Below, piece by piece: positions 52,888 through 60,799 of a stretch of DNA of 64,000 nt; the stretch's first letter is position 1, and every line of letters begins with the position of its first letter. The translations under genes and the position numbers were made by a program. The notes below the pieces were generated by a model, which saw only the letters and a list, made by a program, of their open reading frames with translations, ran no database searches and was not told the DNA's origin. The DNA is from Lentzea waywayandensis (lineage in GTDB: Bacteria > Actinomycetota > Actinomycetes > Mycobacteriales > Pseudonocardiaceae): positions 806,001-870,000 of the forward strand of contig NZ_FOYL01000004.1 of assembly GCF_900115955.1 (NCBI RefSeq), read 5' to 3'.

Positions 52888-53471
52888 GCGACCACGAACC
52901 TGACCTGGTCGCCCGGCTGCAACAGTGCGGGGGTCTCGGCCTTGGCGTCGAACAGCGTGATCCCGGTGCGGCCGATCAGCCGCCAGCCGCCCGGTGTCGG
53001 CCTGGGGTAGGCGGCGGTGAACTCGCCCGCGATGCCGACCGAGCCCTGCGGGACCTTCGTCCGCGGCGAGTCGAGCCTGGGCTGCTGGAGGTTCTGCGGG
53101 AGGCCGGTGAGGTAGGCGAAGCCCGGTGCGAAGCCGCAGAACGCGACCTCGTAGGTGGCCTCGGTGTGGAGTTTGATCACCTCGTCCGGGGTGATGCCGG
53201 CTGTCTCGGCGACGAGGCTCAGGTCCGGGCCGTCGTAGCTGACGGGGATGGTGATCTCGCGCGGGTGGGTCGCGGGAGCCTTGGTCAGGTCGATGGTCTT
53301 CAGCGCGTCCCTGACCTGGTTCAGTGCGCCCTTGACCAGCACCGTCCGGGCGGCCGGGACGAGCTCCTCGATGCCGTCGAGTCGTGCGAGGGCGGCGCGG
53401 ACGGCCGCGACCTCGCTCAGTGAGTCGACCTCGACCAGGAGCGCGTCGGTTCCGCAGCGCCGCAGAAGCAT
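52884..53471 (-). CDS. pxpB: 5-oxoprolinase subunit B (KipI family)
   Basis: A 195-residue cyclophilin-like-fold protein. Marks are YDGPDLSLVAETAGITPDEVIKLH, VAFCGFAPGFAYLTGLP, RTKVPQGSVGIAG and TPGGWRLIGRTG. It is partner to PxpC in the 5-oxoprolinase complex; Bacillus KipI also inhibits a sporulation kinase. It starts at ATG 53471, just 25 bp from the first palindrome of the upstream array, which probably regulates it. Confidence 0.93.
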   Translation of the reverse strand: MLLRRCGTDALLVEVDSLSEVAAVRAALARLDGIEELVPAARTVLVKGALNQVRDALKTIDLTKAPATHPREITIPVSYDGPDLSLVAETAGITPDEVIKLHTEATYEVAFCGFAPGFAYLTGLPQNLQQPRLDSPRTKVPQGSVGIAGEFTAAYPRPTPGGWRLIGRTGITLFDAKAETPALLQPGDQVRFVVA

Positions 53472-53495
53472 GCGTCCATGCTACGGGGAATCGTG

Positions 53496-53733
53496 GGATT
53501 GTTGAACAATCCGACACGCGAATCGTTCAACAATCCTGCGATCCAGCAGGCTGGTGGTCGGATTGTTCAACGATCCGACGATGCAGCAACCCGACGATGC
53601 AGCAACCCGACGATGCAGCAACCCGACGAGTCGACAATCCGACAATCCAACGATCCGGCCGGATCGTTCAACGATCCTGCGATGCTCCTGACGGATCGTT
53701 CAACGATCCTCGCGTTGGATCGTTCAACGATCC
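53496..53733. promoter_or_regulatory. Array of six 17-bp palindromes upstream of pxpBC
   Basis: Copies: GGATTGTTGAACAATCC (53496-53512), a diverged copy (53520-53536), GGATTGTTCAACGATCC (53560-53576), then three identical GGATCGTTCAACGATCC at 53661-53677, 53693-53709 and 53717-53733. Half-sites (CAATCC, AACGATCC) lie between at 53635-53656. The TTGTTnAACAA core resembles GntR/FadR-type operators. The array fills the gap between the nitrobindin stop and the pxpB start. Confidence 0.8.
53575..53630. repeat. 16-bp direct repeat, three and a half copies
   Basis: The unit CCGACGATGCAGCAAC occurs at 53575-53590, 53591-53606 and 53607-53622, head to tail with no spacer, plus a partial copy to 53630. 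It is embedded in the palindrome array and starts within the last bases of the third palindrome. Confidence 0.95.
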
Positions 53734-53735
53734 AG

Positions 53736-54347
53736 TCAGCCGACGATGCGCTTGAGGTGCGCCGACGCGTGCGGCTGCATCTCCTGGCCCATCATGGCGC
53801 GCTCCTCGACGTACGCGAGGTCGCCGTTCACCACGCCGTACAGCCGCTGCGCGCCCTTGACCTCCTTGGCCGTGGCGGAGCGGATGATCGCGTCCGTCTC
53901 GAACTCCCAGGAAGTCTGCGTGCGCACCTGGCCGTAGTACAGCTCCACGATGCCCGTGTTGTGCGTCAGCAGGAGCTCGATCGTGTCGTCTTCCTTCGGG
54001 CGCCAGAAACCCTGCTCCCTGGCCGCCGGGCGGATGACCTCGCCTGCCTCGTTGAGCAGCCACGACCGCGCCTCGTAGACGAGGAACGGACGGCCGTCGT
54101 GGGCGAAGGTGATCTGCTGGCCGAAGCGGAACGGGCCGTCGATCGTCGGGTAGACGATCTCGCCCTCGCCTCGCCACACGCCCACCAGCGGGAGGACGCC
54201 CAGGAGAGCGTCGTTCAGGTCAGCGCCCTCTCTCAGGTTCGCCGTGTCCGCCGGGATCGGCATGTCGGTGAACTGGGGGAGGTTGCGCTGCTTCGTGGCC
54301 GCCGCTCGTTCCTCGGCCAGGCGGATGGCCTCGTCGCCGCTGGTCAT
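53736..54347 (-). CDS. Nitrobindin-type heme-binding beta-barrel protein
   Basis: A 203-residue protein of the FABP-like nitrobindin family (DUF1794). [17 protein letters not shown] holds the GxWxGxG motif, and [13 protein letters not shown] and [17 protein letters not shown] are barrel strands. A late His (HASAHLKRI) is placed like the heme ligand. These proteins bind ferric heme and detoxify peroxynitrite or NO. The start is ATG 54347, which overlaps the stop of a very small membrane-protein gene (ATGA). Confidence 0.88.
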   Translation of the reverse strand: MTSGDEAIRLAEERAAATKQRNLPQFTDMPIPADTANLREGADLNDALLGVLPLVGVWRGEGEIVYPTIDGPFRFGQQITFAHDGRPFLVYEARSWLLNEAGEVIRPAAREQGFWRPKEDDTIELLLTHNTGIVELYYGQVRTQTSWEFETDAIIRSATAKEVKGAQRLYGVVNGDLAYVEERAMMGQEMQPHASAHLKRIVG

Positions 54348-54442
54348 CGCTGGTCGGAGTAGAGGCGGTAGACGACGTAGCCGGCGAACCACATTACGGC
54401 GATCGTCACTAGCACCAGGAGTCCGGTGAAGATGTGTTCCAC
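54344..54442 (-). CDS. 32-residue single-span membrane protein
   Basis: A short reading frame from GTG 54442 encodes one membrane helix: [20 protein letters not shown], then [12 protein letters not shown]. The positive end suggests an N-out topology. It overlaps the nitrobindin start by ATGA, so translation is probably coupled. The ribosome-binding site is weak, and the longer in-frame reading upstream is low-complexity. The function is unknown. Confidence 0.5.
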   Translation of the reverse strand: MEHIFTGLLVLVTIAVMWFAGYVVYRLYSDQR

Positions 54443-55030
54443 GGTGGAGAGGATATCTCCCTGGTCGGGACGTGCAGGGTTGTGGTGGTGGAGGACACCG
54501 GGGGCCTCGCCTTCGGCCTCGAGGGTGCGCGTTCGTTGCGTAGGTCGTCCCCCTGGTTCGTTGGCGGGTGCCTGTTGCGTCGTCCGTAGGTGGTCACCTT
54601 GCGGGCGTGACCTTGCGCTGCTTCCTGGGGCTCCGCCCCAGACCCCGCCAATCTGATCCAAAACCGGGGCCTACGCCATACGCGGGTTGATGGCACGCCT
54701 GGTGCGTTGGGCGGAGGCGCGTTGCTTAGTGGGGCGCGTTGGTGGGGTGGCTTCGTCACGAGCCGTACCAAGAGCGGGCCACATCAGGGAAGGGGTGTCA
54801 AGCGGGCGAAAAGCGTGCCCGCTTGACACCCCTTCCCTGATGCAGCAAGAGCTATGGCACGACTCGTGACGAAACCACCCCACCCGGACCGCACGGTAAG
54901 GACGGCTCGCCTTCGGCTTCGCGGATGATCAGGCGCTTGCCGTGATTACGCGCTCGGGCTGTCCGCCCTCACCCTTCGTCCGTCTAGCCCGCCCCGTCCG
55001 CTGCCTCCGCCCGCTGTCCGAGACGTGGAA
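54443..55030. other. Gene-poor stretch, about 590 bp
   Basis: I see no convincing gene here on either strand; the open frames are Arg/Pro-rich shadows. It contains a G/C hairpin of the type common between actinomycete genes (GGGGC-TCC-GCCCC, near 54630) and the large inverted repeat listed separately. Confidence 0.6.
54741..54884. repeat. Nested 144-bp inverted repeat
   Basis: An inner perfect 26-bp stem (54782-54807 with 54817-54842, loop of nine bases) is enclosed by a second pair of arms, 54741-54769 with 54856-54884, matching at 26 of 29 positions. The unpaired gaps between inner and outer arms are 12 and 13 bases. The whole unit could fold into one long interrupted hairpin or cruciform. 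Confidence 0.9.
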
Positions 55031-55058
55031 GGCCCCGGCGGTGTGCACCGCCGGGGCC
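55031..55058 (-). terminator. Terminator of the sseA operon
   Basis: GGCCCCGGCGGTG (55031-55043) pairs with CACCGCCGGGGCC (55046-55058), a 13-bp perfect stem whose tip opens to a small loop. It lies 29 bp after the DUF1416 stop on the minus strand. Confidence 0.75.
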
Positions 55059-55086
55059 CTCGTCTTTCCAACCAGGTCTTGCCTGC

Positions 55087-55386
55087 CTACGCGACCGCGA
55101 TCTCCACCGCGTGCACGCCCGGACCGGAGGCCGACACGGCCGCCTGGCCGTTGCCGGTGCGGTGCAGGGCTCGGACGGTCCAGCTGCCCGGTGCCGCGAA
55201 GAAGCGGAAGTCGCCCTCCGGGGAGGTGACCACCTCGGCGGTGAACTCGCCGGTCGAGTCGAGCAGGCGGACGAACGCGCCGCCTACCGGGGTGCCCTCG
55301 GAGAGGACTTTGCCCTCCAGGACGGTTTCCGTCGTCGAAGCGTCGATCGTGCCGCCCTGAGCAGGGGCGCCGCAGCCGTTGGTCAT
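55087..55386 (-). CDS. DUF1416 sulfur-linked protein
   Basis: A 99-residue protein beginning MTNGCGAPAQGGTID. A carboxypeptidase-regulatory-like beta-sandwich follows (VLEGKVLSEGTPVGGAFVRLLD ... VTSPEGDFRFFAAPGSWTVRALH). DUF1416 genes sit directly behind sseA in most actinobacteria. The conserved N-terminal Cys suggests a sulfur acceptor or carrier role for SseA, but this is inference. The gene starts five bases after the sseA stop. Confidence 0.88.
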   Translation of the reverse strand: MTNGCGAPAQGGTIDASTTETVLEGKVLSEGTPVGGAFVRLLDSTGEFTAEVVTSPEGDFRFFAAPGSWTVRALHRTGNGQAAVSASGPGVHAVEIAVA

Positions 55387-55391
55387 GATGA

Positions 55392-56237
55392 TCAGGCCTC
55401 CTTGCCGGAACCGAGCTCGATCGGCACGCCGATCAGCGAGCCGTACTCCGTCCAAGAACCGTCGTAGTTCTTGACGTCTTCGTGGCCGAGCAGTTCGCGC
55501 AGGGCGAACCAGGTGTGCGAGGAGCGCTCGCCGATGCGGCAGTACGCGATGGTCTTGCGGCTGCCGTCGAAGCCTGCCTCGGCGTAGAGCTCGCGGAGCT
55601 CCTCGTCGGACTTGAACGTGCCGTCCTCGTTGGCCGCCTTGGACCACGGGACGTTCACCGCGGACGGGATGTGGCCGCCGCGCTGGGCCTGCTCCTGCGG
55701 GAGGTGGGCCGGGGCGAGGAGCTTGCCGGAGAACTCGTCGGGGGAGCGCACGTCGACGAGGTTCTTGTTGCCGATCGAGTCGACGACCTCGTCGCGGAAG
55801 GCGCGGATCGAGAGGTCCTGCTCCTGGGCGGAGTAGGTCGTCGCGTCGCGGGTGACCTCCTCCTTGTCCAGGGGGCGGCCGTCGAGTTCCCACTTCTTGC
55901 GGCCGCCGTCGAGGAGCTTGACGTTGGTGTGGCCGTAGAGCTTGAAGTACCAGTACGCGTAGGCCGCGAACCAGTTGTTGTTGCCGCCGTAGAGGACGAC
56001 GGTGTCGTCGTTGGAGATGCCCTTGGCCGAGAGCAGCTTCTCGAAGCCCTCGCGGTCCACGAAGTCGCGGCGGACCGGGTCCTGGAGGTCGTTCTTCCAG
56101 TCGATCTTCACGGCACCGGGGATGTGTCCGCCGTCGTACGCGGTGGTGTCCTCGTCGACCTCCGCGAACACGACGCCGGGCGCCTGGAGGTTTTCCTCGG
56201 ACCAGGCGGCCGAGACCAGCACGTTCTCACGGCTCAT
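55392..56237 (-). CDS. sseA: Thiosulfate sulfurtransferase (rhodanese)
   Basis: A 281-residue tandem rhodanese starting at ATG 56237. The N-terminal inactive domain has VVFAEVDEDTTAYDGGHIPGAVKIDW. The C-terminal domain carries the catalytic Cys in TIAYCRIGERSSHTWFAL and the HIPSAVNVPW entry. It moves sulfane sulfur from thiosulfate to an acceptor. The operon is leader peptide, DUF4395, sseA, DUF1416. Confidence 0.95.
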   Translation of the reverse strand: MSRENVLVSAAWSEENLQAPGVVFAEVDEDTTAYDGGHIPGAVKIDWKNDLQDPVRRDFVDREGFEKLLSAKGISNDDTVVLYGGNNNWFAAYAYWYFKLYGHTNVKLLDGGRKKWELDGRPLDKEEVTRDATTYSAQEQDLSIRAFRDEVVDSIGNKNLVDVRSPDEFSGKLLAPAHLPQEQAQRGGHIPSAVNVPWSKAANEDGTFKSDEELRELYAEAGFDGSRKTIAYCRIGERSSHTWFALRELLGHEDVKNYDGSWTEYGSLIGVPIELGSGKEA

Positions 56238-56275
56238 GGGAAGTTGCTCCTGTGTTTTAGTGCGTGTGCTTGTCG

Positions 56276-56713
56276 TTATTGCGGACGTGCGAGGGCGGGT
56301 GCGTACCGGCGCAGCACCAGGTACATCTCGCACCCGAGGCACAGGCCCAGCGCCGCGTTGAGCAGTGCTGCCACCAGTGCGAAGCCGGTTGCCACCATGC
56401 CGAGCGTGGTGAGGCCCGTGGCGTAACCGAGGGTGCCGATCAGAGCGAAGATGAAGCCGACTCCTTGCGCGAACCGCAGCGGGGCGGCTTCCTCGCGTTC
56501 GGTGGTCGGGGTCAGGCGAGGCTGGATCGCGTAGCGGTAGACGTGACCCCACGGGTTCAACTTCAGCGAGATGAACGCGCACATCGCGAAGAGCACCGTC
56601 TGGGCGGCGAGGAGACGCCACCAGCCGGTGAGCAACACGATCGCGAGGATGACCGTGGTCATCCAGGCGGAGAAGCGCGGTCCGCGCGGGTCAACAGGGC
56701 GGTCTTTGGGCAC
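56276..56713 (-). CDS. DUF4395 membrane protein
   Basis: A 145-residue protein with four predicted membrane helices (WMTTVILAIVLLTGWWRLLAAQTVLFAMCAF in two passes, then FAQGVGFIFALIGTLGYATG and ATGFALVAALLNAALGLCLGCEMY). The final CLGCEMYL cysteines are a family mark. DUF4395 commonly neighbours thioredoxin and rhodanese genes, as here. It starts at GTG 56713 with GGAGG before it. It may move or handle reduced sulfur, but that is unproven. Confidence 0.88.
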   Translation of the reverse strand: MPKDRPVDPRGPRFSAWMTTVILAIVLLTGWWRLLAAQTVLFAMCAFISLKLNPWGHVYRYAIQPRLTPTTEREEAAPLRFAQGVGFIFALIGTLGYATGLTTLGMVATGFALVAALLNAALGLCLGCEMYLVLRRYAPALARPQ

Positions 56714-56785
56714 GACGACCTCCGGGCAAACGGACGAGGGGATTCAGTCCGGCAGAGGTAGCTGATGGGCGTCAAGCAGCCCAGT

Positions 56786-56863
56786 TCAGCTCGTCGTGCG
56801 ACACAGGCTGCTGCGCGTGCGGCACAGGTCAACCGCGCGTCGCTTCGTGAGCAGCAAGGTCAT
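56786..56863 (-). CDS. Cysteine-containing leader peptide of the sseA operon
   Basis: A 25-codon frame from ATG 56863, ending 72 bp before the DUF4395 start. It reads MTLLLTKRR, then AVDLCRTRSSLCRTTS. This matches the actinobacterial leader peptides of the type L-T-x-R-R-x-V-D-L-x-R-x-x-S-x-L-C-R, found upstream of cysteine and sulfur genes. Two Cys codons (TGC, TGT) could stall ribosomes when cysteinyl-tRNA is short. No clear ribosome-binding site is seen, so the mRNA may be leaderless. Confidence 0.75.
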   Translation of the reverse strand: MTLLLTKRRAVDLCRTRSSLCRTTS

Positions 56864-56942
56864 GCCAGCGAGGGTAGCCCTCAATCCCTCGGTGCGGGAG
56901 GTATGTCCATCTGGTGGAACAACGCAGGTTCACCCGACCGGA

Positions 56943-57350
56943 TTAGGGCAAATGCGGGCGCAGGGCCTCGATCAACGAGTCGCGTTTCGGCACTCCGCCG
57001 ACTCGCAGAACCTCGGTTCCGTCGGCCGTGAGGGCGAGCGTCGTCGGGGTGCGCATGACGCCGAGTTTGGTGGCGACGTCCGGGAGGTTCGTGACGTCGA
57101 GCTCGGCGTGCGTGAGGCCGTCCGTGCGGTCGGCGAGGTCGCGCAGGATCACCTTCGCGTGCCGGCACGGCGCGCAGAACGTGGTGGAGAGCTGGACCAG
57201 CGTCACCCCCGGCGCGAGCAGGTCGCGCACGGGGGCGGGCAGGTCGGCTGAAGCTGCACGACGAGAGATGCGGCCCTCGCGGACCTTGAGCAGCACACCG
57301 ATCGCGCCGGCCACGGCCAGCGCGCCCAGCAGCGCCCACACACCAGTCAT
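56943..57350 (-). CDS. Membrane-anchored thioredoxin-like protein
   Basis: A 135-residue protein. One N-terminal helix (VWALLGALAVAGAIGVLL) is followed by a thioredoxin fold with active site FCAPCRHAK and the cis-Pro in VMRTPTTLALTADG. It probably reduces disulfides near the membrane. The start ATG 57350 overlaps the DUF2993 stop. It shares direction with the sulfur operon but lies 80 bp before the leader peptide. Confidence 0.9.
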   Translation of the reverse strand: MTGVWALLGALAVAGAIGVLLKVREGRISRRAASADLPAPVRDLLAPGVTLVQLSTTFCAPCRHAKVILRDLADRTDGLTHAELDVTNLPDVATKLGVMRTPTTLALTADGTEVLRVGGVPKRDSLIEALRPHLP

Positions 57351-58180
57351 CGTTGGACCAACGGTACATCCGCGATCTGGCCGCTGAGCTTGAACGAACC
57401 GCTCTCCACCTCGACGGCGGTGGGCGTGGCGTTGAACGGCAGCGTGCCGGGGTCGATCTTGATCGCGAGCGCCTGGCGCAGCTGCGGGATGATCTGCTTG
57501 AGCGAGGCGTCGTCCAGCTCGATGTCATCGATGTTGATCTGGATGGCACCGCTGACCAGCGCGATCTGGCCGTACGCGGTGAGCGTGATGACCTTGCCGG
57601 CGACGTTGGTCTGGCCGGAGAGCTTGATCGCGGCGGTCGTCTTGGGCACCTTGGGGTCGACCGGCGTCTGGGTGGCGGCGCGGTTGTCCGGCTCGATCGA
57701 GAGCTTGTCGAACGGCGTCACCTGGTTCGCGAGGCGGTTCAGGTCCGGCGCCTTGATCCGGACGCTGCCCTCGACGGTGTCGATGGTCGCCTTGGAGACG
57801 TTGCCCGCGAGCAGGTCGGCCAGCTCGACGCGGGTGTGCCGCAGGTCGGCGCCGACGTCGAGGTCGCGCAGGTCGACGCCCTGCTGCTCGTCCTTGATCG
57901 GCACGCCGTACGCGTCGATCCGGACGTGCGTGTAGTCACCGCGGATCGCCTGCAGGATGAACGGGAACCCGTTGATGCGCACCGACGGGTCCTCGTTGAG
58001 CTGGAGCTTCTCCCTCATCCGCTGGGCGATCTGGTACTCGCCAGCCGCCGCCAGCGCGAAGTCGGCCGCCACGAGCAGCACGCCCAGCACGATCACCGCG
58101 ATGACGAGGAACTTCCCGCGCCGCGACTTCTTCTTCGGCTTGGCGCGCGCCGGGTTCTGCCCGGAATAGCCTGCAGTCAT
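57347..58180 (-). CDS. DUF2993 (LmeA-type) envelope protein
   Basis: A 277-residue protein with a basic cytosolic start, one membrane anchor (FLVIAVIVLGVLLVAADFALA) and a DUF2993 domain (QLNEDPSVRINGFPFILQAIRGDYTHVRIDAYGV ... LPFNATPTAVEVESGSFKLSG). The Mycobacterium member LmeA acts in cell-envelope lipomannan elongation. Start and stop overlap both neighbours (ATGA on each side), so it is the middle of a tightly packed operon. Confidence 0.88.
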   Translation of the reverse strand: MTAGYSGQNPARAKPKKKSRRGKFLVIAVIVLGVLLVAADFALAAAGEYQIAQRMREKLQLNEDPSVRINGFPFILQAIRGDYTHVRIDAYGVPIKDEQQGVDLRDLDVGADLRHTRVELADLLAGNVSKATIDTVEGSVRIKAPDLNRLANQVTPFDKLSIEPDNRAATQTPVDPKVPKTTAAIKLSGQTNVAGKVITLTAYGQIALVSGAIQINIDDIELDDASLKQIIPQLRQALAIKIDPGTLPFNATPTAVEVESGSFKLSGQIADVPLVQR

Positions 58181-58914
58181 TCCTCGTCCTCGATCTTGGC
58201 GACGATCCATGCCGCCATCCGGTCTACCAGGTCTGGAGTCGCGGCCGATTCGGCGTGCCGCATGCCGGGCTCGATCCACAACTCGGCATGTCCTGAGGAC
58301 GCGCGGTGCAGCGACCTGGCGTGGTCCACGGAGAAATAGTGGTCCAGGTCACCGTGCACGATCAGCAGTGGGGTGGGCGTGATCCGTCCGACCACCTCCA
58401 GCGGACTCTCCGGCGCTTGTACCCAGCTGCCGCCGAGCCGAACCCCGAGCGCCCGTGCCGCGAGCTTGCCGTGCGGCTGCTCCAGCAACCAGTGCACCCG
58501 GCGCATGGGAGCGGTCTCTCGTGACCACCACCGGGCCGGTCCGCTGACGGAGACCACGGCGTCCGGCCTGGACTCCCCCAGCACCGCGTGCCGCAGGACG
58601 ATCGAGGCACCCATCGAGAACCCGACCGTGGCGATCTTCGAGTAACCGAGCTCGCGGGCCTTCAGAACGGCCGCCTCGATGTCGTGGATCTCGTCCGCGC
58701 CGACCGTGGAACGGCCTTCCGAACGTCCGTGGCCGCGGAAGTCGAACGCGACGACACCGGCTTTCCTGGCCATTCGGGCAAGTACTCGGGAGACGTACGG
58801 CCGCCGCACGTTGTTCGTGAACCCGTGTCCCACAACGAAAGCGAGGTCGCTTTCACTCTTGTAGTGGACGCCGTGCAGACGCACTCCGTCATGTGACATG
58901 GATGTAACAGGCAT
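58177..58914 (-). CDS. Alpha/beta hydrolase
   Basis: A protein of 245 residues (start ATG 58914; longer readings from 58992 are possible). The nucleophile elbow is GFSMGAS, with oxyanion region VVGHGFTNN, VVAFDFRGHGRSEG and a late His (PGMRHAESA). TPLLIVHGDLDHYFSVDHARSLH holds the catalytic Asp. It is first in the operon with DUF2993 and the thioredoxin, and divergent from glnR. Its substrate is unknown. Confidence 0.85.
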   Translation of the reverse strand: MPVTSMSHDGVRLHGVHYKSESDLAFVVGHGFTNNVRRPYVSRVLARMARKAGVVAFDFRGHGRSEGRSTVGADEIHDIEAAVLKARELGYSKIATVGFSMGASIVLRHAVLGESRPDAVVSVSGPARWWSRETAPMRRVHWLLEQPHGKLAARALGVRLGGSWVQAPESPLEVVGRITPTPLLIVHGDLDHYFSVDHARSLHRASSGHAELWIEPGMRHAESAATPDLVDRMAAWIVAKIEDEE

Positions 58915-59073
58915 GACGCTTGTGGAAACAAGTGTGAGCACGGCTTCTTGACCTGGGACTTTCTCGGGGTGCACCGGTATTGTCTCCGTCATCCGCAGGC
59001 AACGGGGCCCGGTCACCGTACGCCGCTGGTCTGGTCCAGGTGACCGACCACGGCCGATTTGGAGGGCGCCGCG

Positions 59074-59832
59074 ATGAGCATCGACGTGCTTCTGCTGACG
59101 ACAGACCCGGACCCGGAGGCCGTGCTTCCGGCGCTGGCTCTGCTTCCCCACGCCGTACGCCCCTTGCGTCCCGAGGTCTCCGCGCTTCTCGAAGCCGGAC
59201 CGCACGACATCGTGCTGATCGACGCTCGCACGGACCTGGTCGGCGCGCGTTCGCTGTGCCGGCTGCTGGACTCGTCCGGTGTGGACGTACCCGTGGTGGC
59301 CGTGGTCACCGAGGGAGGACTGGTCGCGGTCAACTCCGACTGGTCGGTCGACGAGATCCTGCTGCCGAACTCCGGTCCCGCCGAGGTCGACGCACGCCTG
59401 CGGCTGGTCCGCTCGCGCCGCGGCACGACCCAGCCCGGTGGCGACGGCGCGATCCAGCTCGGCGACCTCGTGATCGACGAGGCCACCTACACCGCGCGCC
59501 TCAAGGGCCGCCCGCTCGACCTCACCTACAAGGAGTTCGAGCTGCTCAAGTACCTCGCGCAGCACGCGGGCCGGGTCTTCACCCGCGCCCAGCTGCTGCA
59601 GGAGGTCTGGGGCTACGACTTCTTCGGTGGCACGCGCACGGTCGACGTCCACGTGCGACGGCTGCGCGCCAAGCTCGGCCCCGAGCACGAGGCTCTCATC
59701 GGCACGGTCCGCAACGTGGGCTACAAGTTCGTCCGCCCGCCGCGTCCCGGATCGTCCCGCCGCCCCGACCTGGCCGAGGTGGAGATCGACGACTCCGCCC
59801 ACGTCCTGGATGAGCGTTTGATCGCGCGGTAG
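59074..59832 (+). CDS. glnR: GlnR-type nitrogen regulator (atypical OmpR family)
   Basis: A 252-residue protein starting at ATG 59074 after GGAGGG. The receiver-like domain ([22 protein letters not shown]) keeps one Asp but lacks the usual N-terminal acidic pair, as in GlnR, which works without a kinase. The winged-helix domain reads [53 protein letters not shown] in overlapping blocks. GlnR governs nitrogen uptake genes. The glnR-mshD-pst order matches mycobacteria. Confidence 0.93.
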   Translation: MSIDVLLLTTDPDPEAVLPALALLPHAVRPLRPEVSALLEAGPHDIVLIDARTDLVGARSLCRLLDSSGVDVPVVAVVTEGGLVAVNSDWSVDEILLPNSGPAEVDARLRLVRSRRGTTQPGGDGAIQLGDLVIDEATYTARLKGRPLDLTYKEFELLKYLAQHAGRVFTRAQLLQEVWGYDFFGGTRTVDVHVRRLRAKLGPEHEALIGTVRNVGYKFVRPPRPGSSRRPDLAEVEIDDSAHVLDERLIAR

Positions 59833-59842
59833 GTTCGCCTGT

Positions 59843-60718
59843 GTGGCGCAACTGAGCTGGTTCGAGGAGCTGACGGCCGACCAGGCCGCCGAGGTGACCG
59901 GGGTGCTGGAGGCTGCCCAGGGCACCGACGGCGTGGCCCCGGTCGGCGAGGCCGTGCGACTGCGGATGCGCCCAGGCGCGACCGGCAGCAGGCACCTCCT
60001 CGCGCGTCTGAACGGCGAGCTGGCCGGGTACGCGCACGTCGACCTGATCGGTGACTCCGGCGGTAACAAGGTCGCCGAACTCGCCGTGCACCCGAAGTAC
60101 CGCCATCAGGGCGTCGGCGAGGCGCTGGTGAAAGCGCTCCCGCAGGAGTCGCTGCGGATCTGGGCGCACGGCGGCCACCCGGACGCCGAGAAGCTCGCCG
60201 AGAAGCTCGGCTTCCGCAAGGTGCGCGAGCTTCTGCGGATGCGGCTGCGCGTCGAGAACGACCTTCCGGAGCCGTCGGTGCCCGAGGGGATCACCATCCG
60301 GCCGTTCGTGCCGGGCAGGGACGAGGCCGCGGTCGTCTACGTGAACCACCGCGCGTTCGACTGGCACCCGGAGCAGGGCGCGATGTCGATCGAGGACGTC
60401 CGCGCGAAGGAAGAAGAGGACTGGTTCGACCCCGAGGGCTTCCTGCTCGCGTTCGACGCGGACGAGAAGCTGGCGGGCTTCCACTGGACCAAGGTGCACA
60501 CGCCCGACCTGGGCGAGGTCTACGTCGTGGGCGTCGACCCGGACCGTCAGGGCGGTGGCCTGGGCAAGGTGCTGACCCTGGCCGGCCTGCGTCACCTGCG
60601 CGAACAGGGCGTCAAGGAAGTCATGCTCTACGTCGAGTCGGACAACACCGCGGCGGTCCGCGTCTACACGAAGCTCGGATTCACTCTTTGGGACGCCGAC
60701 GTCCAGTACGCCCGGTAG
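59843..60718 (+). CDS. mshD: Mycothiol synthase
   Basis: A 291-residue tandem GNAT acetyltransferase that finishes mycothiol by acetylating Cys-GlcN-Ins. The C-terminal active domain shows VYVVGVDPDRQGGGLGKVLTLAGLRHL, the acetyl-CoA loop. The N-terminal domain has AELAVHPKYRHQGVGEALVKAL. It uses a GTG start, 10 bp after glnR. Mycothiol is the actinobacterial thiol, consistent with the MDMPI-type gene in the window. Confidence 0.95.
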   Translation: MAQLSWFEELTADQAAEVTGVLEAAQGTDGVAPVGEAVRLRMRPGATGSRHLLARLNGELAGYAHVDLIGDSGGNKVAELAVHPKYRHQGVGEALVKALPQESLRIWAHGGHPDAEKLAEKLGFRKVRELLRMRLRVENDLPEPSVPEGITIRPFVPGRDEAAVVYVNHRAFDWHPEQGAMSIEDVRAKEEEDWFDPEGFLLAFDADEKLAGFHWTKVHTPDLGEVYVVGVDPDRQGGGLGKVLTLAGLRHLREQGVKEVMLYVESDNTAAVRVYTKLGFTLWDADVQYAR

Positions 60719-60799
60719 TCAACGTACCGTCACAAAACGCATACGCGCTGGTCACGCGGTCACTCTTTTGGCCGTGTGACCCGTCACTTCCCGTTCGGT

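Noticed and set aside
53496-53733. Possible CRISPR array
   Set aside because: Repeats are 16-17 bp, irregularly spaced or directly abutting, with no unique spacers of constant length and no cas genes.
54409-54771. 120-codon frame on the minus strand in the gene-poor stretch
   Set aside because: Pro/Arg-rich composition, no ribosome-binding site, and it runs into one arm of the inverted repeat.
56765-57031. 88-codon plus-strand frame before the thioredoxin gene
   Set aside because: Opposite the leader peptide and thioredoxin gene; low-complexity Arg/Ala composition and no motif.
58177-60069. 630-codon version of the alpha/beta hydrolase
   Set aside because: The extra N-terminal part is antisense to glnR and mshD; the hydrolase domain begins near ATG 58914.
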